Shown here: one piece after another, positions 42,001-54,000 of the stretch | Position numbering within the stretch: position 1 is the first letter of the stretch | How the letters are laid out: the number at the start of each line of letters is the position of its first letter | NCBI GenBank assembly: GCA_013398295.1 | Contig: VZSF01011141.1 | Coordinates: forward strand, 89,679 to 153,678 | Origin: Chionis minor | Lineage: Eukaryota > Chordata > Aves > Charadriiformes > Chionididae | Length of the DNA stretch: 64,000 nt | Direction: 5' to 3' | Notes under the pieces: generated by a model | Told to the model about the DNA's origin: nothing | The model's input: only the letters and a program-made list of their open reading frames with translations | Database searches by the model: none | Made by a program: the position numbers and the translations under genes

Positions 42001-45000
42001 GGGTCTCACATGGAAAGTGAGGAGGTTCCTGTTGTCCTGAAATGGCTCTCACTGGCCAGCCTGCTTGTTTATGTTGCTGCGTTTTCCATAGGTCTTGGAC
42101 CAAGTAAGTGTTTCCTTTTTCTAAATCTTTGTAATGATTTACTTACAAGTGGATTACATGCTGGGATGACGTGCCCAGCTTGGCATCAGGCAGTTCCCAA
42201 GTTGGGAAAAGCAGTGTTTTCCACTAATAGATGCTGGTATGCCCTCCTGGTGGGCCTGGAGTATACATTTTAGGAAGAGGTCCGGCCCATTAAGATCAAT
42301 GGCTTAACCTCCCTTCAATTCATTAACTGCTCCTCTGCAGTGAAGTTCAGAACTGCTGTGAGTGAGATTTGTACAGCAAAATGATGGAGCCGCTGGCTAT
42401 CTTTCCTCTCCCTAGTCTATTGTGTCCTTACATTGGAAAGTTTAAGATGTAGGCATTTGCTGCTGCTAACTCGTAAACCCAAGATGATGATAAGCTCTAG
42501 ACCGCTCTATGGTATGACACCATCAAATCCATGAAATGCATGGTTCCCACTCTCTCCAGAGGACAACATGTCTGCCATTCCCAGGGACTAGCAATTAAAT
42601 ATCTCCATTTTGGTTTGCTTTGTTTTGTTTTGTTTTAATAGCACTTGCGTGTTATTGTACTTAGAAGGGGTTGATTTTTTCAGCCACACTGCAAAACACA
42701 TACGCACAGAGTCCGTTATTTATTAACAGATTTTATGTGCTTTTGTGCCCTGGCTCAAACTTGCCTTGCAAACACTCCGTACTCCTGCTGCACTATTATG
42801 ATAAAAAGCTTGCCACAAGAATACAACTCAACAATTGCACTAACAGCAAGTCCCCTGCAGTATTTATTTATTTTAAACATTACTCACTGGGAGAGCGGTG
42901 TGAGATAAGCATTCATTGCCAGGGCAGCGAGCTTGACTGTGTTATTGCAGCACTATTCCCTCCCTTGCAGATCGTCTTGGGGCTGGATTCTGCTTTCGAT
43001 GACATAGGTTCAAAACCAGGGCTGCAGCCCTGAAAAGAAAACATTACTTGAGCTTTTACTTGGGTGTTTCAAACCCACATTTCATGACCCTCAAGGCAGG
43101 GGCATGCGTTCAGGTTTGGCCTCCTGTTGAAAGCTGCTTTCCTATTGACCTGGCTGTAAATGGGTTCCTGGTTCCATTTGAGGTGGCTTGATGTGACATT
43201 AATGATAATGATGTCTACTTCCTTGAGGGCTACAGAAACTGAGGTGTGTTTGCCAGGCTAATCTGAGAAGCCTTTGAGGCCCATGCTCACTTTCTGACCT
43301 CTTTCTTGACTGAGAGCACAAACGCTCTCAGACAGCAAATTGGAAAAAACAGGCACCGTCTCAGCTCCAGTGTGTTGAAATCATCTCTGAGAAAGCCGCG
43401 GTGAGGCAATTTAAACTGACAGATTTGTTTGCGTAGCAAATGAAGGCCAGGTCCAGGAGAGATACAGGTATTTAAAAATGCATATAAGTACTTTCAAGAC
43501 ACTTCCATGCCTTTAAAAACACAATCTTCAGTTAAAATTGAAAATGTATAGAAATGCAAGTGTCAGAGAACCAAGAGATCATCTGAACCTGCAAAGGATC
43601 TATTGTGGTGAAATAGTCTGGGTTGGGATGTGAGGTTATGATTTGTGTTTCATATGCAGCCTTCAACATCTGCTGCTTGGAGTCCAAACCCCTGAGTGCA
43701 TTTTAAAAGGTTAGCTTTCTTATCCTCAGTGTGCCTTTCTTAGTGTAAAGGAAAAAAAGCAAGCCCCTCTGCTTATATAAATAGATTAAACATGTTTATG
43801 TTATTCATCTTGAAATCTGGTCTGTGATTCGGACCAGACCGTTAGCCATTGTCTACTGTGCGACTGAAGCACTGTCTACCCGTCCTGCTGGCTAAGGTAA
43901 AGGCAGTGCTGGGGATGAGTCTGTCTGTAACCTACAGATCAGATCAAATCGGCCTCTTTTGGACAAAGAGCAGAGAAGGTCTTGCTCTCTTCCCTCCGCC
44001 CCACAAGGCCATTTCTGGAACAAATTCACCCACTTTATTTTGAGTCCATGCTGCTTTATGTTCTGTGGGGATAAAGGAGAGGCTGTGTAGCACCGTTAGG
44101 AAAATGGCACACTCTTCACAGGGCAGATCACACAACCTGAGCTCTACCGTCTTTTTTTTAAATTACTTTGTCCTTTTTTTTGCCCTTCCTTTTTTAGGAT
44201 TTTGGTCAAAGAGCTAGTTACAGTCCACATTTGCACTGCAGATATTTATAAACATTGTATTTTTCCATAATTTCTCTTTTGTCTCCAAATTACATGTAGT
44301 AGATGGATTTTTTCATGAACTAAACATATGCTAAATATATTTATTGCCATTTATCAAAGCCCAGGCAGCACAGTAATGAGCACTCAGACAGTAAGAGCTG
44401 AAAGCCATTTTTGCATTATAAAAGAATTCACAGACTAGCAAGCATCTGCTTAGTCACTTTTTTGATTCTGGGCTGCTCTGTATTTATATCATCAACCGTT
44501 AGGCAAGATAAAAGGGGTATTTCTACTGCTCTGTTTTGGATTAATTATGTTTGATGAAGTGCAATTCAACTGCCTGTTCACACTCAATTTCACACAATTA
44601 TGAGGACGTTTTGTAGGTGCAACAAATCAGTGCTGCATCACGTCGCAGAACAGCACATGCCATCTCTCCACAGCTGTTTGCAGAGGTGTTTCGCGGCAGT
44701 TATTAGTTAAGGGGACTTACTTCATGCCCATCGTTGTTTTGAGTTACCTTTGCCTGTATATCAGAAAGGTCAAACGAGGATTAACCATTCTCACCAGGGA
44801 AAGATGGCTACAGAGCCCAAGAGAGCCCTCTCCGCCTGCCACGTGAAGGGTGAAGAGTGCGAGAGGGACTTTTCCTTGTTTTCAGTGCATGTTTGCAAGG
44901 AGAGGCTTTCAAACCCGCTGTATGCAGAGGTGGGGGGGACAGGAGAAATCTGAGCCTTGTAGAAACGCTGCTATGCCTTGCACAGGGAGCAGTGAGTGCA

Positions 45001-48000
45001 GGCTAAAGAGTGCAGCGTCAAGGTAGATCATGAATTTGTAACCCAAGCTAAAAGCTCAGTGTGACCCTGGACATTAATTTAGCGCAAAGGACACACAGAG
45101 AAATTCTCATCAGGGCCACAGCCACATATGACCACTTACTAAATGACACAGAATTAGCTGAAATAGTTGCAGAGCATTCCATTTGCCAGATGCTCTGTTC
45201 AAACCACTTGAGGGGCAAAAAATAGTGGTCCTCTCTTATAAAGCGGTGTCACCTCCTTCACACATCGCTGCTGTGTGGTACAACATGTTGCGACGCAGGA
45301 ACCAGGAAAGCCAAACTCCTGGAATAGCACTTATATTCCAGAATAAGGCTGTAAATGTGGGACTCTTGGGGTTGGATGGAGGACGTGCCAGTTCTCTTGG
45401 TTAACAACTGCAGGGCAGCTCTAGCCTTTCTGAAACAGAGTGGGTGCCCAGAGCCCTGCTGCTTTCTTCATGGACCTGATGAACGAAATTCTGATTCAGG
45501 TGGCAGATGGCACCCATTACCAAAGGTCTGCTTCTCTGCCCTGATTATCTCCTTTTGCACCATCTAAGATCAAAGACCAAACAGGTGCAACTTCCCTCTA
45601 TATTTTCCTATATATCCCCTGACTGGGGGGGTCTGACTGGGCGATCTCACAAATAAGTAGATGAAAGCGAGACAGTGGCACTATACATATTAATACAGGG
45701 ATGCAGTGTGGTCTGGAGACAATTCTCTTTATCAAACAAAAATCAGAGGAGCTCCAACAAGTCCTAGGCTGAGAAGCAAGTAGTGCACGCTCAGTCTTGA
45801 CCCAACACTGCACCTGTTTTCCCAGTCTGATTTTGTCTGAGCAAATAAAAAGCAAGTGAGCAAAACAGGGCTTGAGCAGTACCTCTTTACACATATTGTG
45901 GGAGTGCAGTTCAAGGGGATCCACGTGCATCACAGGGATTTTTTGCTGTGAAGTAAGGAACACTTTCATTGAGAGGGGAATGACGAATGCATGCATTTGG
46001 ACTGCATGTATGGCATTGGTGCCTTGCACAAAAGGGCTCTTCCTCCTCTGTCAGTCCTTTAAACGTGTTTCTGTATAACTGCAAAGGTATTTAGGCAGTT
46101 GGCCAATGAACTTTGGGATAAGCTGCTGGGGCAAATCACATCAGCTGCACTGATGTCACAGAAGTTCATGCTGAGAGCGTGGATGCAAATCAACAAAAGC
46201 ACCTACAAGTGGGACACAGGGGAAGTTTCATAACGTGAATCATCATCAAAAACATTTAGATGCATAAAGTCCAAAGGTATTTATGTCTCTGCCAAACTGA
46301 GTTCTGTTACTTCATGTCCCAGAGCAGCAGCCAGCTTTATGCGTTTCTCCAAATCCAAGGGCCAAACTCTCAGAGCTCTTCTCTTGGAGACCATCACAGG
46401 CTCCTCTTCCAGGGGACTTGGAGCTGCAGGGATGCCCCAATCCCAAGCACTCAGAGTTTGCTTGGCACACACACAGCTGCGGCCACCACACACCCGAGGC
46501 AGATCAATACCTGCAGCTGGAGAAACGTCTTCTGAGTTTCAGGGCCTGGCACAAAAAAATACCACATATACCCATTGATGTAGATATAAAATCTAAAAAA
46601 TATTTTTAACGTATTTGTGGTAAACAAATAAGACCCTAGCAGGGTCTTAGAGGAGGGATTTAGAATGTACTTCAAACCCTGCTTTTCCACATAGCTGTTA
46701 TAGAGTCCCATTAAAGCACAGCTCCCATGAGTGGGTGCTTGTATGTCTGGCAATACTTTGATAGTAATTAAAACCTGTGAAATAGAGGAATTAAATACCC
46801 ATGGGAAGCCTTCTCAGACTGGGATGTTATGCCCTTTGTTGCCATCTGCTAGCCTCAGCCATCAGGTGAATATTTCTGATTGGAAAACTATAAAAAAATT
46901 GCTTGCTCATCACTCCATTCACAGCAGCATTTCCTTTTAACTTCTGAAGTGAGCGTGTTTCCCACAAACCAGGGGATGAGCTGGCTGTGTGAGCACCTTG
47001 CCAGTTCTCAGGGCTGTGAAATTCAGACCTGCAGTGGATGCGTGTCTGAGGATCATGTACTAGGGGAGGGCAGGCATAGGACCCACAACACTAGGGGTAG
47101 TTTTGGGGTCCGTGATCCCTCCCTGGCGTGTCTCCTCAGTGGACTCTCAGCTGCTGGCTCACAGACACGTCGGACTGAAGCTCCTCCCACATTTGGGGAC
47201 CCCTAAGATCTCCCTGCTCTATGTGTGTGGGTGCAGAGGAGCACAGAAGTGCCTGGCTGAAGTTAGCGCGCAGATTCGAAGCTGTTGGGGCAGGCACAAG
47301 GGAGGGACGGACAACTCCCTGCCTGCGTCCACACAGGTTAATGAACCAGCAGCTTGTGGTCGCTACAGTCACTTCCTTCATCAGGACACCTGGTCTCACA
47401 GCTAAGGCCCAGAGGGGAAATTGCTTCCCTTCTGAGCTACCTGTTGCTAAAGACTTTTTCGTCTCTGCTTTCCTTTCAGCTTTAACCTGGATGCTTGGGC
47501 CCCAGTTTTGAGCACCCATATGATCCTAGCACAGGGAAGGGTGGCAGGCCACCAAGACACCCTTGCGTTACTAGTTTCACACCGATGAAATTCCTCCCAT
47601 ATGAGGGACCTGGGATTGCGGCTTTGCGTCCCCCAAGCCTGGGTCCCCCCAAGAACGGGGAGTGACTACGCTCTCCAGCAAGCCCTGCTGCGATGCGCCG
47701 TCTCGCTGCTGTGGGAGTTCTCTGTGTGGGGTCGTCATCCCTGTAAGGAACAAAACCTGTGCAGGGAAGTCAGTGAAGGCAAGCACCCAGAGAGGGCAAA
47801 TCTTAGGAGGAAATTTTTACTGATGAACGACTAGGTTGGGATCAGAGATATCTGTTTCAACTTTAAACCTGGGCAGATTTGCCATATTGGGTATATCAGA
47901 GTTAAATTTATATCAGCTTGAATGGATGCTTTAAAACTGAGCTAATTTATACCTAAAATGGAACAGATGTTTCAACATGTTTGGAAATTTAACTGATGTG

Positions 48001-51000
48001 GGAGCCAGATTCCTCAGATAATTGACAAAGGGTCTCCCCACCTAAGGGGGGCTTTCAGACCTCAGCTCTCTGACCTCTCCTTTGGCGCAGATCTCCTTTC
48101 CTTACTGGCTATTGAGGGAGTTTAGGGCAATCAGGAAGCTAAATTAGACTGTGTGATAACATTCCATATATTACATGCTTTAACTTTTGGTCAGCCCTGA
48201 AGTGGTCAGGCAGTTGAACTAGATCACTATTATAGGTTCCCTTCCAGCTGAACTCTTCTCTTCTCCTCTACTCTTTTCCCATGTAAAAACCCACTTGTTT
48301 TGTCTAGACCTTATTTTGAGTTGTTGAAGTCATTTAAAGTTATTTAAACCCATGTTGAGGACAGTGGGGAAGATGGAAGAATGATCAGGCAAGAAGGATC
48401 AAGGAGGATGGAAGGAAGCTCAAGGGTTCACAAGAAAAGTAAAATCCATGGAGGTGAGGAAGAAAATAAGTCTCTCTTTCAACTGATCACTGTCCTTCTT
48501 CTGCAATCTTATGTGGTCTGTGGCAGTCTTTCTTGATGTATTTTATTGGATTAAGCAAGCCAAAACCCAGAGATGGAACATTCCCCTAAAGCCCAGAGAA
48601 TTACACTGGAGACAAATTTAGTCCTCTTGACTTTGCTCCCGTGATTCTTAGATTAACTGGCTACCTGAGTTAAAGCATGACTAAATGCAGAATCTTTTCT
48701 GTGCCCTTCCCCTCAGTCACTAAATGCAAAACCCAGAACAGCTGGTTTCACATATGACACTGAACAGACCAGGGACTCGATCACAGAGGTCATATCTCTT
48801 GCCACCCTTATGATCCAGATCGCATAGGACTCATTTTTCTCTTCCCCAGCTGCTCCTGGACTTAATTTTGGATACCAAATGCTCTACTGGAAAATCTTGT
48901 GGGAAAGAGAACTGTCAGTGTGGAAAATCTTACCCTCCATGGATTTAGCTGGTTGTTCCTGTGTTTTGAAATATTGTAAGCTGTATGGCCTTGCATTAGC
49001 TTGAAAAACACTGGTAAAAGATAGGGGTGTCTAGAATTCACATCAAAGTCTTTAACATTAGAGCAATATTTCAGGCTTTTACAAAACATGTGGTGATTGT
49101 ATGAATTTATAGTGCACATGAATTTGATGTTAACAGGCATTTGTGCTCAACATTGCCTTGCGTGATATTTGTTTGCAATGTGTTATTTTTGAGCTGCTAC
49201 ATTTTGCAGAGCCGCTGTGGCCTGGCCTTAAATTTCACAGAAATGAGCAGCATCAATTTTATGTTGTTTTGTCATTTACTCTGGTAAAGAAGATATTGGT
49301 GAGGATTAAATCAAGTGATCAAAAATAAGCAAGTGCTTAAACGCTTTGTTGGACCTGAGCCAGGATAATAAACCTTGGAAATGTGCTTGTTGCACTGAGC
49401 ATCAGTACAGAAAGTCTTATTTTAGTTAATTAAAAATTATCTTGGATTCATTTTTTATTACAAGATTCCTAGCACTGTTCATTTGTACTGAATCACCTTT
49501 TAATGCATGCATCCATGTGGTTTGAATATGACATTCCCAGTATTTATCTAGATCATTATTCCTGTGCTATTCAAATAGTGCCTCATGTGGCCTTTATTTC
49601 ACACTGTGTCTGTACTGCCAAGCTGCAGTAGAAAGACAAGGCATGCCAGAATAAAAATAAAGCAAGGATTTTGAATTGCCCACTTTTCCCTCTTTCCTTG
49701 CCCCAGACAAGGTTTATCTGAAGCTCCTTGTTAACCCATCAACTAACCCAGGAATTGGTTTGCCTTTTCACAGGCTGATAGGTAGTAGTGAAGTGCAAGC
49801 AAATTTAAGATATTTTTGGGTAGCTGGATGCTGAATTACAGGACTTCAAATTGCAGGAGGTGTTCTCTAAAATCTCAGCCAAATAGATTAATCTTATCTA
49901 GCTTGATAGAAACTACAAGTCTGGGAGCCTTTTTTAGGTGTGAAAAAGGATTTTAGGTGTGAATAAGGAAAGAGATGCTTTTGCTGTAATGAGACATGGC
50001 AATGCCAGTGGGAGCTTCTTAATTATTTTAAGACTCCATTTTGCAAAGAGCAGAATAGCCTTGTTCAACCCTAAGCCTGAACTTAAACTGTATACTAAGG
50101 TGCACACCTGAAATCTGGGGCGTCATTTTCACTGGCATCTGTGTTCCTGTTTGTAACTTTACTTTAAAGTATGTGAATGAGGAAAAGTCTTGGCAGATCA
50201 GGCCAAGGGCTTTCCCTTCTGAAAGACAGAGCCCTTGGTACTATGAAAAGAAGAAGTGACAGCACCATGACCCAGCCAATATTCCTGTGTCTCTGCACCG
50301 ACGGTGGTTAAATCTATTGCTGAGCACAAAATCTGACCTTCCAAGAACTACCTAGAAAAGGTAGGGGACTACCTGTGTTTTGGCATACTACGCTCCACTT
50401 AGTGATTTGAGTCAATATTCTGATCTTGGTTCTCTATATTATATACATATCTCTCTACTTATAGTTGTATGTTAATAAACTTACTGACACAAAGGCACTG
50501 CTTAAGAGGAATGGTTCCTGTGTGTAAAATTAGGCATAGTTTTACAGTTCGACTCAGGTTAGTTAGAAGCTGCTGGCCAAAATGAAGCATTTTACCTCCA
50601 GACCCACTTTATAAAAAAATCTATAGAATGAATATTGCTATGATTCTGACTACTAATTGGGGCTATCAATCCTCTTTTGTTACACAGGGACATCTTCTTC
50701 TGTAAAGTGGTGCACTGTCAAGTGGGTCTAGTGTAACATCTTGTACAAGCTTTCATACAATAATCAAGGCTGCCTCTCGTTTGCCCAATTTACTCTTCTT
50801 ACTTTGTAGGTCAAGTGTTGCGTTTAAGCATTCAGTAAATAATAGTGGCCTTTGATAATCATATCAAAGACAATGAAAGATTTTACATTTGTTTCCTTGA
50901 CCATGTTCTGGGAAAGAGGATGATCGTGACACTAAAATCTGTGAAAAAGTTTTTAGGGCATAAGTCAAGCTTCATAAAATCCAGTTTCCTTTGGGAGAGA

Positions 51001-54000
51001 GGGCTGGGAGAAATTTTCCAGAGGCAAGCTGATCTTGGGCCAGCTTTGTGCAAAAATTAGGACTGTCAGTAGGACTTTAAGTGCAAAGACAGTGTTTTAT
51101 TTCACTCATAGAGATCATCAAACTAAAACATGTATTATAAAGTATGAGAAAATAATTATGCCAGAAAGGTAAAAATGTGCAATCATGTAATTTACTGGCA
51201 CTGCTGAGGAAGGTGTAGACTGGCAGCCAAATTGCAGAAAGGATGGCCTGATAGTAAATCAGTGCATGCATGAAGTCAGGAGACTCTTTCTCCCTATGGC
51301 CTCTGAGTTTCTGAGTCATATTGAGCTCTGGGAGGAAAGCCAGGGAAAGGGGACACAGGAGGGCACCCAGCTTCTGTTGCCTTTGAAAATCAATCCTAAG
51401 GCAGAAAACTGTTATGAATGAAGGAGAACTAAAAGACACCCTGTGGTGGGTGGACCCAGAGCCTTCACACCTTCCTCCTTGTTGCCTCCCTCCAGCAGCA
51501 ACTGAAGCAAAGCCCGAGCAGCAGCGGCCAGGGAGGGACTGAAAAAAATGGAACCTTGAAGGCCTCTCACCAAATAAGTCACTGTTGTAAAAGGTTCCTT
51601 ATCCTTTCCACTGGGAATTTTCTAAAGTATACACGCAAATCTGTTTTGCAAGAGCAAAGGCTTAAATTGCCCCCAAATGCTGTGTCCTAACAGCTCTTTT
51701 CTCTTGCGCATCCTCTTAAGGACACCGTGTGCCCTTGGATACTGGAAAAACAGGTTCATTTACCCCACCCAGCTGGGTAATTTCTCCATTCCATACTTTT
51801 TAGAAGCAAAATATGTGATAATCTGAAGTAATTCATGCACAACTTCCTCATGAATTAGACCCTCTGGCCTCTGCAGTCATTCCTCCGCAAATGCCTCAGA
51901 GGATTATCCTGGATTCAATATTCTGAACAAATAAACACCTACAAACAGGAATACACATTTCAGGTTTTAATTAAAAGGCCTCTTTTTTTTGATGACAGTA
52001 TGTGATTTATTATAATAAGCACATTCTCCCTTGAAAGCTTGTTTTCATTTTTTCTTTTTCCTCTCTCCTTTTTTCTTTCTGCTTGCCCTGCAAGTTGTTC
52101 TGTCTTGATGGGACAGTATAAGTGTCTATATAACAGAAGATGAGAGAAAGAGAGAGACAGTGGCTGTGAAATCCAGTTGCAAACAAAATTGTCATCTCAT
52201 ACATCGGTTCAAATCAACTTCTATTAGGGGACCTGAAAAGAGGTACAGACTTTTACATACCTGCCTACAGTTAAGCTATGATACATCCTGCTGATATACT
52301 TGCTGCTGAGTACGTTATTGGGCAAGATGGGCCACAAATCACATTAACTAAGACAATTCTACCATTCCTAGATGCATCTATCACTTCTTGCCCAGTAATC
52401 CTTCAGGTGGGAATCACTGTCTATAAGAAAGTTCTTGTTTGTGACTATTCTTTCAAGCTGAAAATGGATGGTAACTGAAGATCACTGAGAACAGATTTAA
52501 GAATATATTGAACAGCTTACATGAAACAGGAAAACTCATGCCAGGCATTACATTTTTTTCAAGTTCATGGTGATGAAAATTCTAATAGTAAAAAAACCAG
52601 GAGTTAAAATGCAGGCTCACAGTGGAGAGAAGGTTAGAGGAGGAAGGATGGCTGGGGAAAATCAGAGGTGAAGTACATCTCAATGCCCTCCTTCTCAAGT
52701 GGCCCAGAAAACAGGGGAAGGAGGTAGTACATTGATTTCACAGTCTCTTCCCCCAAAACCCTTCTGCTGCTCTAACATAAACTGGAGGAGGTGTGAGTGA
52801 AGGGTGGTTTCCATGGTCCACTGCAAGGTTCCTTAAAAAAGCATGTGTGAGTGTTCAGCCTGTCTAGCAATGTGATAGCGATGCAAATAGTACAAATGCT
52901 GGACAACAATTTCTGTGTATTCTAATACAGCCTCAGAGAAAAAAGGATTAAATCCCACTTGTCCTAACATATGCTACTTCAAGGAGTCAGCCTAAAGGAT
53001 TAACCATTAGAAAGAGAAATGTAGTGTACCAGAAGAAAAGAAAAAGAATTTAAGATGTGCCACACCACAACAGCTTCTTTTGGATCATGTATGGTATCAG
53101 GTATCTTGCCACCAGTAGTCATAAAGCTGCTTGGAGAGAAGCACCTTGGAAGCCACAGAAGGAAGGATAAATTGCCTTCGCCTGCAGAGATCAGGGTGCA
53201 GCCAGAGGCATGAGATAAGCTGAGGCTTCTCCTGACTCCCCTGTGTCTCAGCAATAGAGCAATTCCACTCTTTTTAATGTGCGCACACAGGGTTTGACTT
53301 GACCCTTGGCAGGTTGGCACTCTGCTGGCAGCTTACACGCTCTTCAAAGCAGTATAGCTGCTCATTTGCTCCATGTCTGCCCGTTACTAATTTTGAGTAG
53401 CCAATTCAGTCTCATATTACGGGGCAGAGCCAGAGAGACAAATGGCTCTCATTAAGCAGCGTCATTGATTTTTAACACCAGTCACGATCATCTGCTTTGT
53501 CTGCTTGCACAAAACCACGGGCAGACTTTCAATCCACTTCTCTTGTGTCATCTCTCTTTTACCTGCTTTGGAAAAGGACAAACTCCCTCTCATCCTCTCT
53601 TCTTTCCAGTCTAAACGCCCCTCACTTTTGCCAGCCCCACAAATCTCCGTCACCGGAGCTGCTGCGAAAGCCTTCACAGGGGTTGCGTGGGTGCTGTTTC
53701 CCTGGCCCCAAATCCCTGCTCTGCCCCAGTGCTGTGCTCCCTCATGGGTACACACCTCATCACCATGCTCACTGTGAAGGCTTGTGCCATCCCCTGCAGC
53801 GTGCCCTTTGAAATCAAGGCAAACCAGCACTGAAGCTGGCCTTTCGTGAGAAACAGTTGGCCATCTGGCTATTTGTGTTAATACCCAACAGAGCCAGAAA
53901 CCAGGTAAATGAAAAACCTGCAGGGTTTCATAAGCCTGGAAAAAAATCTGGTCTTTGCAAAGCCAGTCACTAGCCACGTCCTTTGACTTCCTTCCTCTCA

